DNA from: Alphaproteobacteria bacterium UBA7691
Lineage (GTDB): Bacteria; Pseudomonadota; Alphaproteobacteria; Ferrovibrionales; Ferrovibrionaceae
DNA length: 13,317 nucleotides
Direction: 5' to 3'
NCBI GenBank assembly: GCA_002482765.1
Contig: DLGP01000034.1
Span: forward strand, 60,722 to 74,038
The notes beneath the pieces were generated by a model. The model made no database searches, had not been told where the DNA came from, and saw only the letters and a list, made by a program, of their open reading frames with translations. Of this stretch, positions 6,560 to 13,317 are shown in pieces. Position numbers and translations under genes: made by a program. How positions within the stretch are numbered: position 1 is the stretch's first letter; the number at the start of each line of letters is the position of its first letter.

Positions 6560-7834
6560 ATGGGACGCATCCTTAATACGGCGGCAGCGCTGGGCCTGGT
6601 GGCCAGCATGGGCTTTGCCGCTACCGCGCAAGCCCAGGATACGATCAAGGTCGGCGTGCTGCATTCGCTGAGCGGCACCATGGCGATCTCTGAGACCACA
6701 CTCAAGGACACCGTCCTGATGATGGTGGATGATATCAACAAGAAGGGCGGTCTGCTCGGCAAGAAGGTTGAGGCCGTGGTGGTCGACCCGGCTTCCAACT
6801 GGCCGCTTTTCGCCGAAAAGGCGCGCGAGCTGCTGGCCAAGGAGAAGGTCTCCGTGGTGTTCGGCTGCTGGACCTCGGTGTCGCGCAAGTCGGTGCTGCC
6901 GGTATTCGAAGAGCTGAACGGCCTGCTGTTCTACCCGGTGCAGTATGAGGGCGAGGAAAGCTCGAAGAACGTGTTCTACACCGGTGCGGCGCCGAACCAG
7001 CAGGCGATCCCGGCGGTGGAATACCTGATGAGCAAGGAAGGCGGCGAAGTGAAGCGCTGGGTGCTGGCTGGCACCGACTACGTCTATCCGCGCACCACCA
7101 ACAAGATTCTGGAGTCGTTCCTGAAGGCGAAGGGCGTCAAGCAGGAAGACATCATGATCAACTACACGCCGTTCGGTCATTCCGATTGGCAGACGATCGT
7201 GGGCGATATCAAGAAGTTCGCCTCGGCCGGCAAGAAGACTGCGGTGGTTTCGACCATCAATGGCGATGCCAACGTGCCGTTCTACAAGGAATTGTCGAAT
7301 GCCGGCATCAAGGCGTCGGACATTCCGGTGGTGGCCTTCTCGGTGGGTGAGGAAGAACTCGCCGGCATCGACACCAAGGACCTGGTCGGCCATCTGGCGG
7401 CCTGGAACTACTTCCAGTCGGTGAAGAGCCCGGTCAACGATGCCTTCATCAAGCAGTGGAAGACCTACATCAAGAGCGACAAGCGCGTCACCAACGATCC
7501 GATGGAAGCCACCTATATCGGCTTCAAGATGTGGAGCCAGGCCGTGCTGCAAGCTGGCACCACCGACGTGAATGCCGTGCGCCAGGCCATGTATGGCCAG
7601 AAGACCCAGGCGCCGGGTGGTTTCGTCTCGACGATGAACACCAATCATCATCTGTCGAAGCCGGTCTATATCGGTGAAATCCGCCCCGACGGCCAGTTCA
7701 ACGTGGTGTGGAAGACCAAGGGTCCGGTGAAGGCCGATGCCTGGTCGAAGTACATCCCGGAAAGCGCCAAGCTGACCGCCGACTGGACCTATCCCTGGGT
7801 CTGCGGCAATTGCGAGAAGCCGAAGTACAAGTAA
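6560..7834 (+). CDS. urtA: Urea ABC transporter, periplasmic urea-binding protein UrtA
   Basis: UrtA captures urea in the periplasm and passes it to the UrtBC channel. The 424-residue product begins with a Sec signal peptide: basic start, hydrophobic core at about 8-20, and likely cleavage after ATAQA (residue 25). The mature part opens with TIKVGVLHSLSGTM, typical of the amide/urea branch of the branched-chain amino acid binding fold, and contains FGCWTSVSRKSVLPVFEE, FYPVQYEGEESSKNVFY and the C-terminal WTYPWVCGNC region seen in UrtA proteins. The ATG at 6560 is preceded by GGAGAGGG (6548-6555), whereas an upstream extension to 6335 would cross the promoter. It is the first gene of the transporter operon and is followed by a strong hairpin. 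Confidence 0.96.
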   Translation: MGRILNTAAALGLVASMGFAATAQAQDTIKVGVLHSLSGTMAISETTLKDTVLMMVDDINKKGGLLGKKVEAVVVDPASNWPLFAEKARELLAKEKVSVVFGCWTSVSRKSVLPVFEELNGLLFYPVQYEGEESSKNVFYTGAAPNQQAIPAVEYLMSKEGGEVKRWVLAGTDYVYPRTTNKILESFLKAKGVKQEDIMINYTPFGHSDWQTIVGDIKKFASAGKKTAVVSTINGDANVPFYKELSNAGIKASDIPVVAFSVGEEELAGIDTKDLVGHLAAWNYFQSVKSPVNDAFIKQWKTYIKSDKRVTNDPMEATYIGFKMWSQAVLQAGTTDVNAVRQAMYGQKTQAPGGFVSTMNTNHHLSKPVYIGEIRPDGQFNVVWKTKGPVKADAWSKYIPESAKLTADWTYPWVCGNCEKPKYK

Positions 7835-7846
7835 GCCTCCCGGGCG

Positions 7847-7876
7847 CCGGGCCGGCGGTTTGATCCGCCGGCCCGG
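7847..7876 (+). terminator. Strong hairpin between urtA and urtB (partial terminator or 3' stabiliser)
   Basis: CCGGGCCGGCGG and CCGCCGGCCCGG are perfect 12-base complements around a 6-base loop (TTTGAT). Only TTTCCC follows, a poor T-run, so full termination is unlikely. Stem-loops after the binding-protein gene of ABC transporter operons often protect the upstream message and lower expression of the membrane genes. Confidence 0.7.
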
Positions 7877-7926
7877 TTTCCCAACCCGTCTCGATTTAGC
7901 CAAGCCATTCCATAAATAAAAAGCGA

Positions 7927-9891
7927 GTGCGCACCGTGGCTCTGCGTCGTTGCCTCTTCCTGCTTGCCTTGCTGTTGCTGCCGTTGCTTTCCAGCGCGCT
8001 TATTGTGCCGGCAGTGCGGGCGCAGGATATGACCGAGCTGCTTTCGGGCCTCACCGACAGCGATCCGAAACCCGCTATCGCCGCGCTGATGGCCAGCGAT
8101 GCACCGCAGGCCAAGGCGGCATTGGCCGCGCTTGCCGCCGGCCGGCTGTATCGCCGCAATGCCGATGGCGCCATCGTGATCGGCGAACCGGATGGTGCCA
8201 TGATCGTGGTGACCAATGCCGCCACCGGCGATGTTGAGGATATGGCCGATCCGGCCGAGCTTGAATTGCTTGAACTGTCTGACACGGCCAAGGCCGAACT
8301 CAGCGCTGCCGGTGTGGGCGCCGCCAGCGACGACACGCCAAAGGATTTTGCCTCCGCCGTCACAGCGTTGAATGCCGATGATTTTGCCGCCAAGGGCAAG
8401 GCCATCGAAGTGCTGACCCAATTGGGCGATGCCCGCGCCATGCCGGTGCTGCGGGCCTTGACCGATGGCCGCCTGTTCACCCGCAAGAGCGATGGCGCCG
8501 TGGTGATCGCCACGCGCAGCGGCAACCAGCAGAGCCTGGCGTTGGGCACCACGCTGGAAGATGCCGGCTTTGCCAGCAATGCCGAACTTGATCCCATCGT
8601 GGTCAACAACAATCTGCGCATCGCGCTGCGCGAGGCGGTTGGCCGGCTTGGCCTGCTCAGCCCCGAAGCCGCGCAGCGCCGTGCCGCTGCCAATGTGCTG
8701 CTGGAGGGCGCCACGCCGGATGCCGTGGCCCTGTTGCGCGAAGTGACGCCGAAGGAAACCAACGCCCAGGCCAAGCAGGCGATGGCGCTGGCTTTGGCCG
8801 CCGCCGATATCGCCGATCCCGCCGCTGACAAGCAGCGTAAACTGGCCGCCGTGGCGGTGCTTTCGGGTGCCACCGACCTGCGCATCCGCTCGATGCTGCA
8901 AGCGCGGCTCAGTGCAGAAACCGATGCCGATGTGAAGGCGGCCTTGCAGGTGGCTTTCACCTCGGTGCAGCGCAAGCTGACGGTGATTGGCTGGTTTGCC
9001 AATATCTTCCAGGGCATCAGCCTGGGTTCGGTGCTGCTGCTGGCCGCTGTTGGCCTCGCCATCACTTTCGGCGTGATGGGCGTGATCAACATGGCGCATG
9101 GCGAAATGATCATGATCGGCGCCTATGCCACTTTTGTGGTGCAGGAAATTTTCCGCGCCTATCTGCCGCCGGCCTGGTTCGGCGCTTATCTGGTGGCCGC
9201 TTTGCCGGTGGCTTTCCTCACTGCTGCCATTTTCGGCATTGCCATTGAACGAGGCGTGATCCGCTTCCTGTATGGCCGGCCGCTGGAAACCATGCTGGCG
9301 ACCTGGGGTGTCAGCCTGATCTTGCAGCAAATGGTGCGCAGCATCTTCGGTGCGCCGAACAAGGAAGTGTCCAATCCAAGCTGGATGACCGGTTCGTTTG
9401 AGCTGATCGGCGGTTTTGATGTCACCTGGAACCGGGTCATCATCATCGTATTCTGCTTCCTGGTGCTGGGGCTGATCGCGCTGATCCTGCGCCGCACCAG
9501 TTTCGGCCTGCATATGCGGGCGGTGACGCAGAACAGAAGCATGGCCAGCGTGATGGGCATTCCCACCGCGCGGGTGGATGCCATGACATTTGCGCTCGGC
9601 TCCGGCATTGCCGGCATGGCCGGCGTGGCGCTGAGCCAGATCGGCAACGTGTCGCCCAATCTCGGCACCATCTACATCGTCGATAGTTTCCTGGTCGTGG
9701 TGTTCGGCGGTGTCGGCAACCTGATGGGTACGCTGGTCGGCGCCATGACGCTTGGTATCGTCAACAAGCTGCTGGAACCGGTGGCCGGTGCCGTGTTGGG
9801 CAAGGTTGTGGTGCTGGTGGCGATCATCCTGTTCATCCAGAAACGGCCGCGTGGCCTGTTCGCCGCCAAGGGACGTTCCGCCGATGCCTAA
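7927..9891 (+). CDS. urtB: Urea ABC transporter permease UrtB, with enlarged N-terminal periplasmic domain
   Basis: UrtB is one of two membrane subunits of the urea channel (LivH-like). The 654-residue product has a signal sequence (hydrophobic core about 9-27, probable cleavage after AVRA at 32), a long extracytoplasmic part (about 33-350) and a C-terminal permease domain from about 356. The permease domain carries NMAHGEMIMIGAY (388-400) and, near the end, the FGGVGN stretch. Residues about 225-345 look like helical HEAT-type repeats, as in other UrtB proteins. A block around GRLYRRNADGAIVIG (72-86) recurs as GRLFTRKSDGAVVIA (181-195), suggesting an internal duplication and accounting for a length well above the roughly 500-550 residues I associate with UrtB. 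The start is GTG at 7927 (GTG at 7936 is an alternative), with only a weak ribosome binding site. The stop overlaps urtC by eight bases. Confidence 0.93.
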   Translation: MRTVALRRCLFLLALLLLPLLSSALIVPAVRAQDMTELLSGLTDSDPKPAIAALMASDAPQAKAALAALAAGRLYRRNADGAIVIGEPDGAMIVVTNAATGDVEDMADPAELELLELSDTAKAELSAAGVGAASDDTPKDFASAVTALNADDFAAKGKAIEVLTQLGDARAMPVLRALTDGRLFTRKSDGAVVIATRSGNQQSLALGTTLEDAGFASNAELDPIVVNNNLRIALREAVGRLGLLSPEAAQRRAAANVLLEGATPDAVALLREVTPKETNAQAKQAMALALAAADIADPAADKQRKLAAVAVLSGATDLRIRSMLQARLSAETDADVKAALQVAFTSVQRKLTVIGWFANIFQGISLGSVLLLAAVGLAITFGVMGVINMAHGEMIMIGAYATFVVQEIFRAYLPPAWFGAYLVAALPVAFLTAAIFGIAIERGVIRFLYGRPLETMLATWGVSLILQQMVRSIFGAPNKEVSNPSWMTGSFELIGGFDVTWNRVIIIVFCFLVLGLIALILRRTSFGLHMRAVTQNRSMASVMGIPTARVDAMTFALGSGIAGMAGVALSQIGNVSPNLGTIYIVDSFLVVVFGGVGNLMGTLVGAMTLGIVNKLLEPVAGAVLGKVVVLVAIILFIQKRPRGLFAAKGRSADA

Positions 9892-11041
9892 GGACGAATT
9901 GCTCGCTCTCGCCAAGCCCCGCCCGCTGCTTGATCGGCGCGGCTGGGCCATCTTCCTCGGCATCGGCTTCCTGCTGCTGGTGGTGGTGCCGCTGCTGAAC
10001 ACGCTGCCGGCCAATACTTCGCTGCTGCATCTGCCGGATTATCTGGTGCCGCTGCTCGGCAAATATGCCTGCTATGCCATCCTGGCGCTCAGCCTTGATC
10101 TGGTCTGGGGTTATGCCGGCATCCTCAGCCTGGGCCATGGCGCCTTCTTCGCGCTGGGCGGCTATTGCATGGGCATGTATCTGATGCGTCAGATCGGCAC
10201 GCGCGGGGTTTATGGCAATGCCGAATTGCCGGATTTTATGGTGTTCCTGAACTGGAAGGAATTGCCGTGGTATTGGCAGGGCTTCGAGCATTTCCCGTTT
10301 GCCATGCTGATGGTGATCGTGGTGCCGGGCCTGCTCGCCCTGGTGCTGGGCTGGTTCGCCTTCCGCAGCCGGGTCACCGGCGTCTATATCTCCATCGTCA
10401 CCCAGGCGATGACCTTTGCCCTGCTGCTGGCTTTCTTCCGCAACGATATGGGCTTTGGCGGCAATAACGGCCTGACCGATTTCAAGGAAATCCTCGGCTA
10501 CAATGTGCAGGCGCCGAGCACCCGCATTGGCCTGTATATCGCTTCGGTGCTGGCGATGGGCATTTGTTTCCTGCTCTGCCGCTATGTCACCGGCTCGAAG
10601 CTCGGCCGCGTGCTGCTGGCGGTGCGTGATGCCGAAAGCCGGGTGCGTTTCTTCGGTTATTCGGTCACCAATGCCAAGCTGGTTGCCTTTGTACTCTCGG
10701 CAGTGCTGGCCGGCATCGCCGGCGCCCTCTATGTGCCGCAGGTCGGCATCATCAATCCGGGTGAATTCTCGCCGGCCAATTCGATTGAAGTTGCCATCTG
10801 GGTGGCGGTCGGCGGTCGCGGCACGCTCTATGGCGCCATGCTCGGCGGCGTGTTGATCAATCTGGTGAAAACCTGGCTCACCGGCGCGGCGCCCGATCTG
10901 TGGCTGTTTGTGCTGGGTGCGCTGTTCATCGCCTCAACTTTGCTGTTCCCGAAGGGCGTGGTCGGCATGGTGGGCCAGCTCAAGGCCTGGCGGGCGCAGC
11001 GTGCCGCCTATCTGGCGAACAACAAGGCGCCGGGGGAGTAG
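9884..11041 (+). CDS. urtC: Urea ABC transporter permease UrtC
   Basis: UrtC is the second membrane subunit of the urea importer (LivM-like), pairing with UrtB in the inner membrane. The 385-residue protein has a hydrophobic segment at about 21-40, the family stretch GYAGILSLGHGAFFALGGY (77-95), and the GFGGNNGLTDF loop in the middle followed by further membrane helices. A late GRGTLYGAMLGG stretch matches the conserved permease loop that contacts the ATPase. The ATG at 9884 is chosen because it overlaps the end of urtB and has AAGGGA (9868-9873) upstream; the longer reading from 9752 is out-of-frame urtB sequence. The stop is four bases before urtD. Confidence 0.95.
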   Translation: MPKDELLALAKPRPLLDRRGWAIFLGIGFLLLVVVPLLNTLPANTSLLHLPDYLVPLLGKYACYAILALSLDLVWGYAGILSLGHGAFFALGGYCMGMYLMRQIGTRGVYGNAELPDFMVFLNWKELPWYWQGFEHFPFAMLMVIVVPGLLALVLGWFAFRSRVTGVYISIVTQAMTFALLLAFFRNDMGFGGNNGLTDFKEILGYNVQAPSTRIGLYIASVLAMGICFLLCRYVTGSKLGRVLLAVRDAESRVRFFGYSVTNAKLVAFVLSAVLAGIAGALYVPQVGIINPGEFSPANSIEVAIWVAVGGRGTLYGAMLGGVLINLVKTWLTGAAPDLWLFVLGALFIASTLLFPKGVVGMVGQLKAWRAQRAAYLANNKAPGE

Positions 11042-11045
11042 GGCG

Positions 11046-11858
11046 ATGAATGCGTTGTTGAAAACCGAACATGAACCCAAAGCCGGCCTGCCGGATGATG
11101 TGGCCGACAAGCCGCGTGTCTCCGACAGCCAGCTTTATCTTGATGGCGTCTCGGTGTCGTTTGACGGTTTCCGCGCCATCAACAACCTGTCGCTGATCGT
11201 GGCGCCGGGCGAATTGCGCACCGTGATCGGCCCGAATGGTGCCGGCAAGACCACGATGATGGATATCATCACCGGCAAGACCAAGCCGGATGCCGGCGAA
11301 GTGCTGTTTGCCGGCCGTGTCGATCTGACCAAGCTGGATGAAACCGCGATTGCCAATCTTGGCATCGGCCGCAAATTCCAGAAACCCACCGTGTTCGAAC
11401 ATCTCAGTGTCTTTGAGAATTTTGAACTGGCGCTGAAGGCGCCGCGGGGTGCCTTGCGCACCATGATGTCGCGGCTGGATGGCGAAGCGGTGGACCGCAT
11501 TGCCTGGGCGCTGGATACAGTGGGCCTGATGGGCCGGGTCACCGAATTGGCCGGCGCCTTGAGCCATGGCCAGAAGCAGTGGCTGGAAATCGGCATGTTG
11601 CTGGTGCAGGACACGCAGTTGATCCTGCTCGACGAGCCGGTGGCCGGTATGACCGATGCCGAAACCAAGGCCACAGCCGAACTGATCCTGACCCTGGTGG
11701 GCCAGCGCACCTTGATCGTGGTGGAGCATGACATGGAATTTGTCCGCGATCTCGGCGCCCGGGTCACTGTGCTGCATGAAGGCAGCGTGCTGGCCGAGGG
11801 CAGCCTCGACATGGTGCAGAATGACCAGCGGGTCATTGAAGTCTATCTGGGGCGCTGA
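11046..11858 (+). CDS. urtD: Urea ABC transporter ATP-binding protein UrtD
   Basis: UrtD is one of the two cytoplasmic ATPases that energise urea import (LivG-like). In the 270-residue product, Walker A is GPNGAGKTT (62-70), the Q-loop glutamine is Gln112 in FQKPTVF, the signature is LSHGQKQWLEIG (172-183), Walker B is LILLDE (192-197) and the H-loop is His228 in VEHDM. LSHGQKQWLEIG is characteristic of UrtD rather than LivG. The first roughly 28 residues before QLYLDGVSVSF are a poorly conserved hydrophilic leader. The ATG at 11046 is supported by GGGGGA (11032-11037) and by the tight junction with urtC. urtE starts three bases after the stop. Confidence 0.95.
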   Translation: MNALLKTEHEPKAGLPDDVADKPRVSDSQLYLDGVSVSFDGFRAINNLSLIVAPGELRTVIGPNGAGKTTMMDIITGKTKPDAGEVLFAGRVDLTKLDETAIANLGIGRKFQKPTVFEHLSVFENFELALKAPRGALRTMMSRLDGEAVDRIAWALDTVGLMGRVTELAGALSHGQKQWLEIGMLLVQDTQLILLDEPVAGMTDAETKATAELILTLVGQRTLIVVEHDMEFVRDLGARVTVLHEGSVLAEGSLDMVQNDQRVIEVYLGR

Positions 11859-11861
11859 CAG

Positions 11862-12557
11862 ATGTTGCAAGCCGAAGGATTGAACCTCTATTACGGCGCC
11901 AGCCATGCCTTGCGCGATGTCTCGATCAGCGCCGAGCCGGGCAAGATCACCTGCGTGCTGGGGCGCAACGGCGTTGGCAAGACCTCGCTGATGCGCGCCC
12001 TGATCGGTTTGCAGCCGGTGCGTTCAGGCAGCATCCTGTGGGAAGGCCAGGATATCAGCCGGCTCAAGCCCCATGAACGGGCGCGGCGCGGCATCGCCAT
12101 GGTGCCGCAGGGCCGCGAGATTTTCCCGCGCCTCACCGTGCAGGAAAATCTGGAAACCGGCATGGCGCCGCTGCCGCGCAGCGAACGCCGCATTGATGAG
12201 GAAATCTACGCCCTGTTCCCGATTCTGCATGATATGCGGAACCGCCGGGGCGGCGATCTTTCGGGGGGTCAGCAGCAGCAGCTTGCGATCGGGCGGGCCT
12301 TGGTCACGCGGCCGCGGCTGCTGCTGCTGGACGAACCCACCGAAGGCATCCAGCCCTCGATCATCAAGGATATTGGCCGGGTGATCCAGCAACTGGCTGG
12401 GCGCGGCACCATGGCGATTGTGCTGGTGGAGCAGTATTTTGACTTCGCCCGCGCCCTGGCCGACCGCTTTGTGCTGTTGCAGCGGGGCGAAGTGATGGTG
12501 TCGGGTGGCCCTGAGGCTATGGATGGCGACGACGTTCGCGGCTATCTTACGGTTTAG
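11862..12557 (+). CDS. urtE: Urea ABC transporter ATP-binding protein UrtE
   Basis: UrtE is the second ATPase of the urea importer (LivF-like) and should form a heterodimer with UrtD. The 231-residue product has Walker A GRNGVGKTS (34-42), the Q-loop Gln83 in VPQGREIFPRLTV, signature LSGGQ (133-137) and Walker B LLLLDE (153-158), followed by PTEGIQPSII, which is typical of UrtE. The H-loop position reads VEQ (Gln191), the normal state for LivF/UrtE proteins and not a defect. The length is typical. It ends the transporter block; 45 bases with no recognisable signal other than the ureA ribosome binding site separate it from ureA, so the urease genes are probably cotranscribed. Confidence 0.95.
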   Translation: MLQAEGLNLYYGASHALRDVSISAEPGKITCVLGRNGVGKTSLMRALIGLQPVRSGSILWEGQDISRLKPHERARRGIAMVPQGREIFPRLTVQENLETGMAPLPRSERRIDEEIYALFPILHDMRNRRGGDLSGGQQQQLAIGRALVTRPRLLLLDEPTEGIQPSIIKDIGRVIQQLAGRGTMAIVLVEQYFDFARALADRFVLLQRGEVMVSGGPEAMDGDDVRGYLTV

Positions 12558-12602
12558 TTTCTGGCTAGTTTCAGGCAATAGCGGCAGGGGAGGCCGGGCG
12601 GC

Positions 12603-12905
12603 ATGAATCTCACGCCCCGCGAAAAGGACAAACTGCTGGTGGCGATGGCTGCCATCGTGGCACGGCGACGGCTGGAGCGCGGCCTGAAGCTGAACCATCC
12701 CGAGGCGGTGGCCTTGATCACCGATTATGTGGTGGAAGGCGCCCGTGATGGCCGCTCTGTTGCAGAATTGATGCGCGATGGCGCCACCGTGCTGAGCCGC
12801 GATCAGGTGATGCCCGGCATCGCCGAGATGATCCACGATATCCAGGTGGAGGCCACCTTCCCGGACGGCACCAAGCTGGTGACCGTGCACCAGCCGATCC
12901 GGTGA
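12603..12905 (+). CDS. ureA: Urease gamma subunit UreA
   Basis: UreA is the smallest structural subunit of urease, which hydrolyses urea to ammonia and carbamate in the cytoplasm; it packs with UreB and UreC in the (alpha-beta-gamma)3 enzyme. The 100-residue length is exactly normal. Family features run the whole length: MNLTPREKDKL at the start, RGLKLNHPEAVALI (26-39), the ARDGRSVAELM stretch, VMPGIAEMIHDIQVEATFPDGTK and the terminal VTVHQPI. The ATG follows AGGGGAGG (12586-12593) at a good distance. The gene is complete and lies directly after the urea transporter, so uptake and hydrolysis genes appear to share one operon. Confidence 0.97.
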   Translation: MNLTPREKDKLLVAMAAIVARRRLERGLKLNHPEAVALITDYVVEGARDGRSVAELMRDGATVLSRDQVMPGIAEMIHDIQVEATFPDGTKLVTVHQPIR

Positions 12906-12928
12906 TGTCCGCCAAATTGCAATGAAAG

Positions 12929-12986
12929 CGTCACCCCCGGGCTTGACCCGGGGGTCTGGATGCCCGGGTCAAGCCCGGGCATGACG
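12929..12986. repeat. REP-like inverted repeat element inside the urease operon
   Basis: The arms CCCGGGCTTGACCCGGG (12936-12952) and CCCGGGTCAAGCCCGGG (12963-12979) are perfect 17-base reverse complements around a 10-base spacer, and outer CGTCA/TGACG ends are also complementary. Each arm is itself a CCCGGG-N5-CCCGGG dyad, so several folds are possible. The form matches short mobile or REP-like intergenic repeats known in alphaproteobacteria; copy number here cannot be judged. It ends eight bases before the ureB ribosome binding site. Confidence 0.8.
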
Positions 12987-13008
12987 ATGGAATGGGGGAG
13001 AATACGAT

Positions 13009-13314
13009 ATGATCCCAGGTGAACTTTTTCCCGCCCCAGGCGAGATCGAATTGAATGCCGGGCGCGCCACGGTGACGCTGGATATCGCCAATACCGGCGA
13101 CCGGCCGATCCAGGTTGGCAGCCACTATCATTTCTTCGAGACCAACGACGCGCTGAAGTTCGACCGTAAGCGCACCAAGGGCATGCGGCTCGATATTGCC
13201 GCCGGCACGGCCGTGCGCTTCGAGCCCGGGCAGGAGCGCACCGTGGAGCTGGTGGACTATGCGGGCGACCGCACGGTGTACGGCTTTCGCGGGCTGGTGC
13301 AGGGGCCGCTGTGA
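13009..13314 (+). CDS. ureB: Urease beta subunit UreB
   Basis: UreB is the beta structural subunit of urease, a beta-rich protein that with UreA supports the nickel-containing UreC. The 101-residue product is complete and shows the family pattern: IPGELFPAPGEIELNAGR at the start (compare the usual MIPGE start), the NTGDRPIQVGSHYHFFETN stretch (25-43), and RLDIAAGTAVRFEPGQ followed by a VYGFRG motif near the end. GGGGGAG (12994-13000) precedes the ATG by eight bases. It is separated from ureA by 103 bases, most of which is the inverted repeat. Its stop codon overlaps an ATG at 13314 that probably begins ureC. Confidence 0.97.
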   Translation: MIPGELFPAPGEIELNAGRATVTLDIANTGDRPIQVGSHYHFFETNDALKFDRKRTKGMRLDIAAGTAVRFEPGQERTVELVDYAGDRTVYGFRGLVQGPL

Positions 13315-13317
13315 TGC
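13314..13317 (+). CDS. Probable start codon of ureC (urease alpha subunit), cut off
   Basis: An ATG at 13314-13316 shares a base with the ureB stop codon (TGATG). In almost all ureAB loci the next gene is ureC, which is the basis for this call; only four bases are visible, so the product itself cannot be confirmed. Confidence 0.4.

Noticed and set aside
6557..7903. A 448-codon open frame on the minus strand
   Set aside because: It is antisense to urtA, with composition typical of shadow frames and no ribosome binding site or domain.
7789..10014. A 741-codon open frame on the minus strand
   Set aside because: It lies opposite urtB and urtC, is rich in His, Arg, Gly and Gln as expected of antisense to GC-rich genes, and shows no recognisable domain; urtB and urtC explain the region.
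11862..12557. Loss of the H-loop histidine in UrtE
   Set aside because: Glutamine in a VEQ motif is the normal state for LivF/UrtE-type ATPases, unlike the Wzt-like protein at 3753-4487.
12931..13131. A 66-codon minus-strand frame across the repeat, containing CPGLTRAS
   Set aside because: That peptide is the usual translation of this kind of alphaproteobacterial repeat; the rest is antisense to ureB.

Overview
The window is gene-dense, GC-rich DNA that looks alphaproteobacterial. The grounds are the codon use, the urtABCDE-ureAB order, and a CCCGGG-type inverted repeat of the kind scattered through alphaproteobacterial intergenic DNA. A Rhodospirillales-like host is my guess; nothing here fixes the genus. 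No rRNA, tRNA, CRISPR array, transposase or phage gene is visible, and the longest stretch without a gene is 285 bases.

Region 1 (1-3749, plus strand) is a tightly packed catabolic operon of four cistrons: the 3' end of an enolase-superfamily dehydratase, a Gfo/Idh/MocA oxidoreductase, a DUF993 protein of the dihydrodipicolinate-synthase (class I aldolase) type, and a xylose-isomerase-like TIM-barrel protein. Junctions are ATGA overlaps or a 2-base gap, so translation is probably coupled. Dehydratase, dehydrogenase, aldolase and isomerase together suggest a pathway for an uncommon sugar, sugar acid or polyol. The substrate cannot be read from the sequence.

Region 2 (3753-5314, minus strand) is a two-gene ABC-2 export system of the Wzm/Wzt (polysaccharide exporter) type. 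Its ATPase lacks the H-loop histidine and has a changed signature motif. The pair converges on region 1 with only three bases between stop codons and diverges from ureD.

Region 3 (5381-13317, plus strand) is for urea uptake and hydrolysis. ureD (urease metallochaperone) stands alone upstream. A 285-base control region follows, holding a near-consensus sigma-54 promoter, several dyad-symmetric sites and a possible IHF site. Then come urtABCDE (high-affinity urea ABC transporter), ureA and ureB (urease gamma and beta). A probable ureC start codon lies on the last bases. A strong hairpin separates urtA from urtB, and a 58-base repeat sits between ureA and ureB. Expected function: UrtA captures urea in the periplasm, UrtBCDE import it, and urease, matured with UreD, releases ammonia under nitrogen control.

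I see no convincing wholly new system. The points most worth a second look are the unidentified four-gene catabolic operon, the UrtB N-terminal extension with an apparent internal duplication, the sigma-54 control region, the repeat inside the urease structural genes, and the atypical export ATPase.
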